The position numbers and the translations under genes are program-made. Source: CBDCGS01 sp965216915 (GTDB lineage: Bacteria > Pseudomonadota > Alphaproteobacteria > UBA828). From it: a stretch of DNA of 64,000 nucleotides. This document shows positions 26,831 through 37,392 of the stretch, piece after piece (the first letter of the stretch is position 1; the number at the start of each line of letters is the position of its first letter). The notes below the pieces were generated by a model, which made no database searches, was not told where the DNA came from, and saw nothing but the letters and a program-made list of their open reading frames with translations. The stretch is from contig CBDCGS010000003.1 in NCBI GenBank assembly GCA_965216915.1, positions 62,001 through 126,000 of the forward strand. Reading direction: 5' to 3'.

Positions 26831-28243
26831 CTAGCCCTTCGGCGACCACACCCCTTCCGCCATCAGGGTGTCGGTGAGGCGGTTCAGCGCGCGCGTCAGG
26901 CGGGCCATGATCTCGTCGACCTCGGCCTCGGTGATGACGAGCGGCGGCGAGAAGGAGATCGCGTTGATCTGCATGAGGGCGCGCGTGATCAGGCCCTCCT
27001 CCAGCGCGAACTTGGCGAGCCGGGGCGCCGCCTTGGCGGTGGCCGGGAGGTTCTCCTTGGTCTCCTTGTCGGCGACCAGCTCGACGCCCGCGACCAGGCC
27101 GACGCCGCGCACCTCGCCGACCAGCGGGTGGTCGCCCACCGTCGCGCGGAGCTTGCTCTGGAAGTAGGCGCCCATCGTGCCGGCGCGGCCCACCAGGTCC
27201 TCTCGTTCGATGATGTCGAGGTTGGCCATCGCGGCGGCGGCGGCCACCGGATGCGCGCTGTAGGTGAAGCCGTGGGCGAAGGCGCCGACCTCCGGCGTGC
27301 CCTTGACCAGGACCTTCCAGATCTCCTCGGAGATCATGGAGCCCGACATCGGCACGTAGCCGCTGGTGAGGCCCTTTGCGATGGTGATGATGTCGGGCTC
27401 GATGCCGTAGGTATGCGAGCCCCACCATTTGCCGGTCCGGCCGAAGCCGCAGATCACCTCGTCGGCGATCAAGAGCACGTCGTGCCTCTTGAGGACCTTC
27501 TGGATCTCCGGGAAATAACCCTCCGGCGGGGTCAGCACGCCGCCCGCGCCCATCACCGGCTCGGCGATGAAGGCGGCGACCGTGTCGGGACCCTCGGCCT
27601 TGATCTGCGCGTCGAGCGTCTCGGCGAGCCAGCGCGAATAGTCGCGCTCGCTCATGCCGGGCTCGGCGTTCCGCCAATAGTGCGGCGTTTCGGTGTGCAA
27701 GATGCGGTCGAGCGGCAGATCGAAGGCGTTGTGCACCATCTGGATGCCGGTCAGGCTGGCGGCGGCCAGCGTCACGCCGTGATAGCCGCGGCGTCGGGAG
27801 ATGATCTTCTTCTTGTTCGGGCGCCCGCGCAGGTTGTTGTAGTACCAGACCAGCTTGACGTTGGTGTCGTTCGCGTCCGAGCCCGAATTGCCGAAGAACA
27901 CCTTGCTCATCTCGTTCGGCGCGAGGCGGATCAAGCGGTCGGCCAAGCGGATCGCCGGCTCATTCGCCATCGAGGCGAAGCTGTGGTGGTAGGCGAGGTT
28001 GCGCGACTGCGCGGCGATCGCCTCGACCACCTCATCGCGGCCCCAGCCGATGTTGACGCACCAGAGCCCCGCCATGGCGTCGATATAGTCCTTGCCCTTG
28101 GTGTCGCTGATGGTCACGCCGTTGGCCGAGGCGACGATCAAGGGGCCAGCCTCGAGGTGGTCGGCAAGCGGCGTGTAGGGATGCAGGAAGCTCTGCTTGT
28201 CCATCTCCTCGAGGGAGAGATTGTGGGCGGGCTGCAAGCTCAT
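26831..28243 (-). CDS. class III aminotransferase (GABA/putrescine/beta-alanine:pyruvate type)
   Basis: A 470-residue transaminase distinct from the one at 24755-26104. The PLP lysine is Lys290 in TIAKGLTSGYVPM; FFGNSGSDANDTNVKLVWYY and LLIADEVICGFGRTG are characteristic of the Pseudomonas-type 4-aminobutyrate/putrescine:pyruvate group. Start at 28243 follows AGGAGG. It converges with the XRE-cupin gene. It would widen the amine range of the cluster (GABA, putrescine, beta-alanine); the actual substrate is not determined by sequence. Confidence 0.92.
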   Translation of the reverse strand: MSLQPAHNLSLEEMDKQSFLHPYTPLADHLEAGPLIVASANGVTISDTKGKDYIDAMAGLWCVNIGWGRDEVVEAIAAQSRNLAYHHSFASMANEPAIRLADRLIRLAPNEMSKVFFGNSGSDANDTNVKLVWYYNNLRGRPNKKKIISRRRGYHGVTLAAASLTGIQMVHNAFDLPLDRILHTETPHYWRNAEPGMSERDYSRWLAETLDAQIKAEGPDTVAAFIAEPVMGAGGVLTPPEGYFPEIQKVLKRHDVLLIADEVICGFGRTGKWWGSHTYGIEPDIITIAKGLTSGYVPMSGSMISEEIWKVLVKGTPEVGAFAHGFTYSAHPVAAAAAMANLDIIEREDLVGRAGTMGAYFQSKLRATVGDHPLVGEVRGVGLVAGVELVADKETKENLPATAKAAPRLAKFALEEGLITRALMQINAISFSPPLVITEAEVDEIMARLTRALNRLTDTLMAEGVWSPKG

Positions 28244-28371
28244 CGTGTTCCTCCTCATCGTCGCCGCCGGCGCTCGGCGCGGCGCCAAAAGCCTTCCGCC
28301 CGCGCCCCATCGGGCGAGCGGGCGATCGCGCGCCACTATCGCTGAGATTGGGCGCCGCGGCCACCCGGCTC

Positions 28372-29709
28372 TTAGTCGCGCTTGCGGGTGACCGGTCGTG
28401 GCGGCGGCCGCGGATGGGCCGCCTCCCCTGCGCTCGGCTCGGCCGCCACGAGCACGGCCGCCGTCAGCGCGTCCGCGAGCTCGGGCGTCACGCGCGGCGG
28501 CAGGGTGAGCTTCTCGCGCCTGATGAAGCGGCGGATGGAGTCGTAGGTCACCGGCCCCGCGATCCCATCGACCACGGCGTCGTAATAACCAAGCTCGTTG
28601 AGGAGCCGTTGCACGCGCACGCCGAGATCGGCGATCTCGTCCAGGCCAAGCGGTTCCGCCGGCGCGGTGTCTTCCGCTGGCGGCCTGGCGAAGCGCGCGC
28701 GAAACGGTCCGATACGCTCGCCGACCTCGGCACTCTCCGCTTCGCTCAAGAGGGCGGCGAGCCGGTCCCGATGGTTCGAGGCCTGGTGGCCGACCGGCCC
28801 GTCGACATCGGCCGCGAGGCTGAGCCAGAGAAAGGCCGCGACGAAATCGCGCTCGACGCCGAGCCCGTTGGCGTAGAGCAGGCCCAAGCCGTTCTGGCCC
28901 GTCGGATCGCCCTGTTCGGCCGCGGCGCGATACCACCGGGCGGCCTCGGCGAAATCGCGCTCGACCCCGTGGCCGAGATAGTAGAGCACCGCCAGATTGG
29001 TCTGTGCGGTCGCGAAGCCGCGTTCCGCCGCACGCCGATACCACATCTCGGCCTTGCGATAATCCTGCGCGATCGGGCCCGCGCCGCGCTCGTAGAGAAA
29101 GCCCAAATTGTTCATCGCGCGGGCCTCACCGGCCTCGGCCGCGCGCGTGTACCAGGTCTCCGCCAAGGCCAAATCGAGCGGCGTGCCGAGTCCCTCCTCG
29201 TAGAGCGTCGCGAGATTGTGTTGCGCGGCGGGCAAGCCCTGCTCGGCGGCGCGGAGATACCAATCGGCCGCGGTCGTGAAGTTCTGTGTGACCCCGGCGC
29301 CCTGGTCATAGGCGACGCCGAGCTCGTATTGCGCTTCGGCCGAGCCGCGCCGGGCCGCGGTTTCGAGCAGCCGAATACTTTCGATCAGCTCCGCGTCCTC
29401 GACCACGCCGGCGCGCTGCAGGCGGGCGAGCGCCACCTGCGCGATCGTGTAGCGGCGCTCGGCGGCGTGCTCGTACCACCGGGCCGCCTCTTTGAGATCG
29501 GGGTCGACCCCGAGGCCGCGCTCATAGAGGGCGCCCAGATTGTACTGCGCGTCGACGTCGCCCTCGAGCGCAAGCGGCTGCCATGCCTCGTGCGCGGCCG
29601 CGTAGTCGCCGGCCTCGAAGGCGGCAAAGCCCGTGACGAACGCGCCGGCAAGCGACGATGCGCTGACAAAGACGGGTAGGATCACGGCGGCGAGGAGGGC
29701 CGCCATCAT
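28372..29709 (-). CDS. Sel1-repeat protein with C-terminal peptidoglycan-binding domain
   Basis: About 445 residues. A hydrophobic N-terminus (AALLAAVILPVFVSASSLAGA) looks like a signal peptide. About eight Sel1-like repeats follow (AQYNLGALYERGLGV, AQYELGVAYDQGAGV, AQHNLATLYEEGLGT, AMNNLGFLYERGAGP and others). Near the C-terminus is a PG-binding-1 module (VQRLLNELGYYDAVVDGIAG, then TYDSIRRFIRRE). Such proteins act as periplasmic scaffolds. The ATG at 29709 is used; a TTG at 29727 would give SRHRH before it and a better charged signal peptide, so the true start may be there. It diverges from phzF. Confidence 0.85.
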   Translation of the reverse strand: MMAALLAAVILPVFVSASSLAGAFVTGFAAFEAGDYAAAHEAWQPLALEGDVDAQYNLGALYERGLGVDPDLKEAARWYEHAAERRYTIAQVALARLQRAGVVEDAELIESIRLLETAARRGSAEAQYELGVAYDQGAGVTQNFTTAADWYLRAAEQGLPAAQHNLATLYEEGLGTPLDLALAETWYTRAAEAGEARAMNNLGFLYERGAGPIAQDYRKAEMWYRRAAERGFATAQTNLAVLYYLGHGVERDFAEAARWYRAAAEQGDPTGQNGLGLLYANGLGVERDFVAAFLWLSLAADVDGPVGHQASNHRDRLAALLSEAESAEVGERIGPFRARFARPPAEDTAPAEPLGLDEIADLGVRVQRLLNELGYYDAVVDGIAGPVTYDSIRRFIRREKLTLPPRVTPELADALTAAVLVAAEPSAGEAAHPRPPPRPVTRKRD

Positions 29710-29802
29710 GTGCCGGTGGCGTGACAAGTTTCGTGCCTCGACCGCGGCGCCGCGCCGCGCGCCCACCTTGCATGCTCGGCGCCAATCGTCAATAACGGCC
29801 TC

Positions 29803-30582
29803 ATGAAGCTCCCGCTCTACCAGGTGGACGCCTTCGCGGAGGCGGTGTTCTCGGGCAACCCGGCCGCCGTCTGCCCGCTCGACGATTGGCTCGACGATGC
29901 CACGCTGCAGGCGATCGCGGCCGAGAACAATCTGTCGGAAACCGCGTTCATCGTTGCCGAGAACGGCCATTACCGGCTGCGCTGGTTCACCCCGGCCGCC
30001 GAGGTCGACCTGTGCGGGCACGCGACGCTCGCGACCGCGCACGTGGTGTTTCGCCATCTCCAGCCCGATGTGGACAGCGTGGCCTTCGAGACGCTGAGCG
30101 GGCGCCTCGTCGTCACGCGCGACGGCGATCTGCTCGGCATGGATTTCCCGGCGCTCGCGGCGCACCCCGTCAACCCGACCGAGGATATCGTGGCGGGCCT
30201 CGGCAAGACGCCGAAGGCCGTGTTTGCCGACAAGGACTACATGGCGCTCTTCGAGAGCGAGCAGGAGCTTCTCGACATCGTGCCGGATCAGGCGATCCTC
30301 GCCCGGTTGGACCGCCGCGGCGTCATCGTGACGGCACCCGGCGATCGGGCCGATTTCGCCTCGCGGTTCTTCTGCCCGAACTTTGGCGTGCCGGAGGACC
30401 CGGTCTGCGGCTCGGCCCATTGCATGATGACACCCTTCTGGGCGGAGCGGCTTGGCAAGCAGGTGCTCTTGGCGCACCAGGTGTCGGCACGGGGCGGCGT
30501 GCTGCATTGCACCGCGGCGGGTGAGCGGGTCGGCCTCGCGGGGCGCGCCATCCAATATTTGGCCGGCGTCATCGAGATTTGA
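29803..30582 (+). CDS. PhzF family epimerase/isomerase
   Basis: A 259-residue PhzF-fold protein. The conserved acid is Glu46 in NNLSETAFIV, followed by LRWFTPAAEVDLCGHATLA; the second half has the matching FFCPNFGVPEDPVCGSAHC. PhzF itself isomerises a phenazine precursor, but most family members, such as this one outside any phenazine cluster, have unknown substrates. It stands alone between the divergent Sel1 gene and the serC promoter. Confidence 0.93.
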   Translation: MKLPLYQVDAFAEAVFSGNPAAVCPLDDWLDDATLQAIAAENNLSETAFIVAENGHYRLRWFTPAAEVDLCGHATLATAHVVFRHLQPDVDSVAFETLSGRLVVTRDGDLLGMDFPALAAHPVNPTEDIVAGLGKTPKAVFADKDYMALFESEQELLDIVPDQAILARLDRRGVIVTAPGDRADFASRFFCPNFGVPEDPVCGSAHCMMTPFWAERLGKQVLLAHQVSARGGVLHCTAAGERVGLAGRAIQYLAGVIEI

Positions 30583-30603
30583 TCCATCGAGAGCGCTGGC
30601 GCG

Positions 30604-30632
30604 TTGACGGCGCGCGCGCACCGGCCTACGTA
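30604..30632 (+). promoter_or_regulatory. promoter of serC-serA
   Basis: TTGACG at 30604-30609 and TACGTA at 30627-30632 are separated by 17 bases, a good sigma-70-type pair for this high-GC DNA. It lies 30 bases before the chosen serC start. The gap between phzF and serC is under 80 bases, so a long leader or riboswitch is not expected from this promoter. Confidence 0.5.
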
Positions 30633-30661
30633 GCACACGCCATCAAATGGAACGCCGTCCC

Positions 30662-31822
30662 ATGAAGCCGACCGTGCGCCCGCGCAATCCGCTCTTTTCG
30701 TCCGGCCCCTGCCCGAAGCGGCCGGGCTGGAGCATTGATGGTCTCGCCGATGCGACCGTCGGTCGCTCGCACCGCGCGACCGAGCCGCTCGCACGAATTC
30801 GCAGCGTGCTGGAGCGGTCGCACGCGCTTCTCGGCTTGCCCGAGGACTGGCGGGTCGCGCTGGTCCCGGGCTCCGACACCGGCGCGATCGAGATGGCGCT
30901 CTGGTCGCTCCTCGGCGCCCGTGGCGTCGATTTCCTGACCTGGGAGAACTTCGGCGAGCAGTGGGTGATCGATGGCGAAAGCCAGCTCACGCCTCTCGAC
31001 GCGCGGATCATCCGCGCGTCCTATGGCCGGCTGCCCGATCTCGGCACGGTGGATCCGGCGCGTGACACCGTGTTCGTCTGGAATGGTACGACCTCGGGCG
31101 TGCGCGTGCCCAACGCGGATTGGATCACGCCCGACCGCGCGGGCTTGACGCTTTGCGACGCCACCTCGGCGGTCTTCGCCTACGACATGGATTGGTCCAA
31201 ACTCGATGCCACGAGCTATTCCTGGCAGAAGGTGATGGGCGGCGAGGCCGGGTTCGGGATGCTGATCCTCGGGCCGCGTGCGCTCGAGCATCTGGTGAGC
31301 CACACGCCGCCGTGGCCCATGCCCAAGGTGTTTCGCCTCGCCAGCAAGGGCAAGCTGATCGAGGGTGTGTTCCGTGGCGAGACCATCAACACCGTCTCGA
31401 TGCTCGCCGTCGAGGACGCACTGGATTCGCTCCGCTGGATCGAGTCGATCGGCGGCCTTCCCGCGATGATCGCCCGCGCAGACGACAACTTCGCGGTGGT
31501 CGAGCGCTGGGTGGCGGAACGCGACTGGGTTGCGTTCCTCGCCGAAGACCCGGCGACGCGCTCGCACACCTCGGTCTGCCTCAGCATCAGCGATCCATGG
31601 TTCAACGCGCTCGACGAGGCCGCGCGCTGGGATGTGGTGAAAGACATGACCAACCGCTTGGAGGCCGAAAACGCCGCGTTCGACATCAAAACCCACCGGG
31701 CAGCGCCGCCGGGCTTGCGCATTTGGACGGGCGGCACGGTCGAGCGTGACGATCTCGAGGCGCTCATGCCGTGGCTCGATTGGGCCTGGGGCGAGGTTCG
31801 CGACGCGCGAGCCGACGGTTAG
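30662..31822 (+). CDS. serC: phosphoserine aminotransferase
   Basis: About 386 residues, second enzyme of serine synthesis (3-phosphohydroxypyruvate to phosphoserine). The start MKPTVRPRNPLFSSGPCPKR matches the alphaproteobacterial SerC N-terminus; an ATG 15 bases upstream (30647) is an alternative. Cofactor pieces are VPGSDTGAIEMALW, DATSAVFAYDMDW and the PLP lysine in SYSWQKVMGGEAG. It lies 17 bases upstream of serA, forming the serine operon. Confidence 0.96.
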   Translation: MKPTVRPRNPLFSSGPCPKRPGWSIDGLADATVGRSHRATEPLARIRSVLERSHALLGLPEDWRVALVPGSDTGAIEMALWSLLGARGVDFLTWENFGEQWVIDGESQLTPLDARIIRASYGRLPDLGTVDPARDTVFVWNGTTSGVRVPNADWITPDRAGLTLCDATSAVFAYDMDWSKLDATSYSWQKVMGGEAGFGMLILGPRALEHLVSHTPPWPMPKVFRLASKGKLIEGVFRGETINTVSMLAVEDALDSLRWIESIGGLPAMIARADDNFAVVERWVAERDWVAFLAEDPATRSHTSVCLSISDPWFNALDEAARWDVVKDMTNRLEAENAAFDIKTHRAAPPGLRIWTGGTVERDDLEALMPWLDWAWGEVRDARADG

Positions 31823-31839
31823 CGCGGGAGGCGGTTCCG

Positions 31840-33417
31840 ATGGCGAAGATCCTGATTGCCGACAAGATGAGCGATGTCGCCGCCGAGATTCTGCGCGGTC
31901 ATGGCTTGAAGGTGGACGTCAACACCGGGCTCGCGCCCGAGGCGCTCGGCGAGATCATCGGCGGCTATGACGGCTTGGCCGTGCGCTCGGCGACAACGGT
32001 GACCGCTCAGCTCATCGAAAAGGCGGAGCGTTTGCGTGTGATCGGGCGCGCCGGTATCGGGGTGGACAATATCGATCTCGATGCCGCCACGGCGCGCGGC
32101 ATCGTGGTGATGAACACGCCCTCGGGCAATGCCGTGACGACCGCCGAGCACGCGATCGCCATGATGTGCGCCATGGCCCGGCAGATCCCGCAGGCCGACC
32201 GTTCGACCCGCGCGAGCCGCTGGGAGAAGAGCCGGTTTCTCGGAATCGAACTCTGCGAGAAGACGCTCGGCCTGATCGGCTGCGGCAATATCGGCGCGAT
32301 CGTCGCGACGCTCGCGCTCGGCCTCAAGATGCGGGTCATCGTCTACGATCCCTACCTTTCCGCTGAGCGTGCGCGGGGCTTGGGCGTCGAGCTCAGGCCG
32401 CTCGACGCCTTGCTCGCCGAGGCCGATATCATCTCCCTCCACGTGCCGCTGACCGACGAAACCCGCAACATGCTTGACGCCGCCGCGCTCGCGAAGGCGC
32501 GGCCGGGCGTGCGCATCGTCAATTGCGCGCGCGGCGGGCTGGTCGTCGAGGCGGATCTCAAGGCGGCGATCGAGGCGGGCCACGTCGCGGGCGCCGCGCT
32601 CGACGTTTTCGAGACCGAGCCCGCCGTCGACAATCCCTTGTTCGAGCTGGATCAGGTCATCACGACGCCGCATCTCGGCGCCGCGACAGCCGAGGCGCAG
32701 CGCAATGTCGCGCGCGAGATCGCGGAGCAGATCGCGGCGTTCCTCACCACCGGCGCAGTGGTTCATGCCGTGAACATGCCCTCGGTGGCGGCCGAGGAGA
32801 TGGAGCGCCTCGGCCCCTACATGAAGCTTGCCGAGCAGCTCGGCAGCTTCGCTGGCCAGCTCACGCAAAACGCGATCACGGCGGTCACGATCGAGTATGA
32901 GGGGACGGCGAGCGGGCTCAACACGCGGCCGCTCACGGCGGTCGCGCTCAAGGGCTTGCTCAGCCCGCAGCTCGACAGCGTCAACATGGTCAATGCGCCG
33001 GTGCATGCGCGGGCGCGCGGCATCGACGTGCGTGAGATCAAGCGCGAGCAAGCGGAGGACTATCAAACCTTCATCAGGCTGAGCGTCACCACGGAGGCCG
33101 GGACGCGCGGCGTCGCCGGCACGCTGATCGGCAGCGACAAGCCCCGGATCGTCGAGATCAAGGGTATCAAGATCGAGGCGGAGCTCGGTCCTCATATGCT
33201 TTACATCACGAACGACGATCGGCCGGGCCTGATCGGGCTCGTCGGCTCGATCCTCGGCGAGGCGGACGTCAATATCGCGACCTTCAGCCTCGGCCGAAGC
33301 GCGCCGGGTGGCGATGCACTTGGGCTGATCTCGGTCGATTCCCACGTGACGGACACCGTGCTCGACACCATCCGCGACCATCACGCGGTCTTGCAGGTTC
33401 AGCGCCTAGACTTCTAA
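31840..33417 (+). CDS. serA: D-3-phosphoglycerate dehydrogenase
   Basis: A 525-residue long-form SerA, first enzyme of serine synthesis. Domains in order: substrate/NAD domain with GRAGIGVDNIDLDAATARGI and LGLIGCGNIGAIVA, catalytic TPHLGAATAEAQ with the His, an intervening (ASB) domain, and a C-terminal ACT domain (MLYITNDDRPGLIGLVGSIL) likely to bind serine for feedback. Start at 31840 follows GGGAGG. It is cotranscribed with serC. Confidence 0.97.
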   Translation: MAKILIADKMSDVAAEILRGHGLKVDVNTGLAPEALGEIIGGYDGLAVRSATTVTAQLIEKAERLRVIGRAGIGVDNIDLDAATARGIVVMNTPSGNAVTTAEHAIAMMCAMARQIPQADRSTRASRWEKSRFLGIELCEKTLGLIGCGNIGAIVATLALGLKMRVIVYDPYLSAERARGLGVELRPLDALLAEADIISLHVPLTDETRNMLDAAALAKARPGVRIVNCARGGLVVEADLKAAIEAGHVAGAALDVFETEPAVDNPLFELDQVITTPHLGAATAEAQRNVAREIAEQIAAFLTTGAVVHAVNMPSVAAEEMERLGPYMKLAEQLGSFAGQLTQNAITAVTIEYEGTASGLNTRPLTAVALKGLLSPQLDSVNMVNAPVHARARGIDVREIKREQAEDYQTFIRLSVTTEAGTRGVAGTLIGSDKPRIVEIKGIKIEAELGPHMLYITNDDRPGLIGLVGSILGEADVNIATFSLGRSAPGGDALGLISVDSHVTDTVLDTIRDHHAVLQVQRLDF

Positions 33418-33463
33418 AGTCGCGCGATTTCGTCTCGATCGGATTACCGCTACAGTCAAAGCC

Positions 33464-34621
33464 ATGAGCGAAGACTCCAAACGCGCCCTGTTGCCGGCGG
33501 GCTTGCGCGATCTGTTGCCGCCGGATGCCGCCTTCGAGGCTGCGGTCTCGGATCGGCTGCTCGCCTCCTTCGCGCGCTACGGCTATGAGCGCGTCAAGCC
33601 GCCGCTCATCGAGTTCGAGGAGGGGATGCTGAACGGTGGCGTGGGCGGGCTCGCCGACCAGACCTTCCGGCTCATGGACCCGATGTCGCATCGCATGATG
33701 GCGGTGCGCAGCGACCTCACACCCCAGGTCGCACGCATCGCGGCCTCGCGCCTCGCGCGGAGCCCGCGTCCGCTCCGCCTCAGCTACGCCGGCGAGATCC
33801 TGCGGGTGCACGGCAGCGAGCTCCGGCCCGAGCGTCAGTTCGGCCAGGTCGGCTTCGAGCTCGTCGGGGTCGACGGGCCGGAGAGCGATGCCGAGGTGAT
33901 TCTCGCCGCGGTGGAGGCGCTCGCCGCGCTCGGCGTCGCGCACATCTCTGTTGATTTGAACGCACCAACCTTGGTGTCATCGGTGCTCACGAGCGTCGGG
34001 CTGCCGGACGATGCGCTGGCCACCGTGCGCACCGCGCTCGACCGCAAGGATGCTGCCGATGTGGAGACATGCGGGGGCGAGGCGACCGCCGTGCTCACGC
34101 AGCTGCTGGCAGCGACCGGGCCGGCCGAAAGCGCGCTCGCGGCGCTCGACGCGGTGCCGCTCGCCGGACCGGCCGCGGAGGCCGCGCGCACGCTCGTGGC
34201 GGTGGCGCGGCTGGTTCAGGCGGCCGATCCGGCGCTCACAGTGACTGTCGACCCGGTCGAATGGCGTGGCTTCGAATACCACACGGGCACGAGCTTCAGC
34301 CTATTCGCGCGCGATGCGCGGTCCGAGCTTGGTCGCGGCGGGCGCTATCTCGTGCCCGGCACGGACGGCGCGGCCGGCGAGCAGGCGACCGGCTGCTCGC
34401 TCTACATGGATGCGCTAATGCGTGTGCTGCCGCGGCCCGCCGCCACGCCGCGCCTATTCGTGCCGCACGGCACCTCACGACGGCGCGCCCGCGCGCTCCG
34501 TGACGAAGGGTGGATCACCATTGCCGGCCTCGCGCCGGCCGACGACACCGCCGCCGAGGCGCGCCGGCTCGGCTGCAGTCACCACCTGGTGGCCGACGCG
34601 CCGGCGCCGGTCGAGGATTGA
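33464..34621 (+). CDS. hisZ: ATP phosphoribosyltransferase regulatory subunit
   Basis: A 385-residue HisZ, a class II aminoacyl-tRNA synthetase paralogue that forms a complex with the short-form HisG in histidine synthesis. It has LLPAGLRDLLPPDAAFEAAV, motif 2-like MMAVRSDLTPQVARIAASRL and SYAGEILRVHGSELRPERQF, and lacks the tRNA-binding domain. HisG is not in the window. It is followed after 3 bases by purA, an association often seen in alphaproteobacteria. Confidence 0.94.
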   Translation: MSEDSKRALLPAGLRDLLPPDAAFEAAVSDRLLASFARYGYERVKPPLIEFEEGMLNGGVGGLADQTFRLMDPMSHRMMAVRSDLTPQVARIAASRLARSPRPLRLSYAGEILRVHGSELRPERQFGQVGFELVGVDGPESDAEVILAAVEALAALGVAHISVDLNAPTLVSSVLTSVGLPDDALATVRTALDRKDAADVETCGGEATAVLTQLLAATGPAESALAALDAVPLAGPAAEAARTLVAVARLVQAADPALTVTVDPVEWRGFEYHTGTSFSLFARDARSELGRGGRYLVPGTDGAAGEQATGCSLYMDALMRVLPRPAATPRLFVPHGTSRRRARALRDEGWITIAGLAPADDTAAEARRLGCSHHLVADAPAPVED

Positions 34622-34624
34622 GCG

Positions 34625-35917
<1,293 letters not shown>

Positions 35918-35923
35918 GGCAGC

Positions 35924-37378
35924 TCAGACGGCGCGCGGTGCGCCGTCGGGGCCGCGCGGGTCGATCGGCAGCTGACCGGCGATCCCGGCCGCCTCCTCGA
36001 AGAGCGCGGCGGCGGCGAGCACCAGGTCTTCGCGCCGCGGCGGACCCATGATCTGAATGCCGACCGGAAGCCCCGCCGCCGTGAAACCTGCCGGCACGGA
36101 GATCACGGGGCAGGCGGTGAGCGTGAGCACGAAGGTGATGGCGAGCCAGTCGACATAATTGTCGAAGCGGTGCCCCTCGACCTCCTCGATCCAGCGGATA
36201 TCGACATCGAAGGGCGGCACGATCGCCGTCGGGCAGACCAAGAGGTCGTAGCGGCGGAAGAAGCGCACGACGCGCTGGTAGATGCGCCCGCGCTCGCGCT
36301 CCGCCGCGCCGATCTCGTCGGCGGTGAGCGCGAGGCCCTTCTCGATGTTCCACACGATCTCGGGCTTGAGTTTGTCGCGCTGAGTGCGCAGCAGCTCGGC
36401 CTTGTCGGCGGCGAAGAGCGCGGCGCGGAGCGTCTGGAAGGTGTCGGCGGCACGGCTGAGATCGGGGCAGTCGGCCTCCACGGTTGCGCCGAGGTCAGTG
36501 AAGCGCTGGACCGCGGCCGCGCAGATCGCCGCGACCTCGCCGTCGACGGGACCGAGGCCGAGGTCGGGGCTATAGGCGACGCGCGCTGGCGCGGTGGGCG
36601 CCGCGAGGCCGGCGCTGTAGCTCTGCGCGGGTCGGGCGAGCGAGAGCGGATCCTCGGGATGCTCGCCGGTCATGGCGTCGAGGAAGAGCGCGGCATCGCG
36701 CACCGTGCGCGCCATCGGGCCTTCGACCATCAGCGTCTCGAAGGGCATGCGCTGGGGGCCGCGGGCGATCCGGCCCGGCGAGGGGCGGAAACCGACGACC
36801 GAGCAGAAGCCCGCGGGAATGCGCAAACTGCCGCCGAGATCGGAGCCCGTCGCGAGCGGCACCTGGCCCGCCGCGAGCGCCGACGCCGAGCCGCCCGAGG
36901 AGCCGGCGCAGGATTTTTCCACGTTCCACGGGTTGCGCGATTTGCCGAACACCTCGTTGAAGGTGCTCGCACCGGCGCCGAACTCGGGCGTGTTGGCCTT
37001 GCCGACGACGATTGCGCCGTTGGCTTCCAGCGTCTCGACGAAAATGTCGGAACGCTGCGGCACGTGCTCGGCGTAGATCGGCGAGCCCCAAGTGGTGCGC
37101 ACGCCGGCGACCGGCACGAGATCCTTGACCGCGATCGGCAGGCCGCCGAGCCAACCCGGCGGCCGCGCCGCATCGGCGGGTTCGGCCATGATCCGCTTCG
37201 CGTGGTCGAGCGCACGCTCGATGCACCGTGTCGGCATCGCGTTGAGGTGGGGGTCGGTCGCCGCGATGCGCGCGGCCACGGCCTCCACCAGCTCGATGGG
37301 GCTCACCTCGCCGGCGCGCAGCAGCGCGGCCGCGTCGACTGCCGTCAGCCGCCAGAGCTCGCCGGCCGGTTGCGCCAT
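35924..37378 (-). CDS. amidase (amidase signature family)
   Basis: A 484-residue amidase. The Ser-cisSer-Lys triad is Lys85 (PIAVKDLVPV), Ser161 (CAGSSGGSASALAAG) and nucleophile Ser184 (GSDLGGSLRIPAG). It hydrolyses amide bonds of small molecules; the substrate is unknown. It is 14 bases downstream of a second, clearly different amidase gene and converges with purA. There is no gatB or gatC, so it is not GatA. Confidence 0.92.
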   Translation of the reverse strand: MAQPAGELWRLTAVDAAALLRAGEVSPIELVEAVAARIAATDPHLNAMPTRCIERALDHAKRIMAEPADAARPPGWLGGLPIAVKDLVPVAGVRTTWGSPIYAEHVPQRSDIFVETLEANGAIVVGKANTPEFGAGASTFNEVFGKSRNPWNVEKSCAGSSGGSASALAAGQVPLATGSDLGGSLRIPAGFCSVVGFRPSPGRIARGPQRMPFETLMVEGPMARTVRDAALFLDAMTGEHPEDPLSLARPAQSYSAGLAAPTAPARVAYSPDLGLGPVDGEVAAICAAAVQRFTDLGATVEADCPDLSRAADTFQTLRAALFAADKAELLRTQRDKLKPEIVWNIEKGLALTADEIGAAERERGRIYQRVVRFFRRYDLLVCPTAIVPPFDVDIRWIEEVEGHRFDNYVDWLAITFVLTLTACPVISVPAGFTAAGLPVGIQIMGPPRREDLVLAAAALFEEAAGIAGQLPIDPRGPDGAPRAV

Positions 37379-37392
37379 CGCTCGTGCCGCGC

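Noticed and set aside
30583..30661. A serC-type leader or SAM riboswitch before serC
   Set aside because: The promoter-like pair leaves only about 25 bases before the start codon, and no conserved riboswitch core could be recognised.
31819..33384. A 521-codon leftward frame opposite serA
   Set aside because: Composition is Arg/Asp/His-rich without any fold signature; serA on the plus strand is certain.
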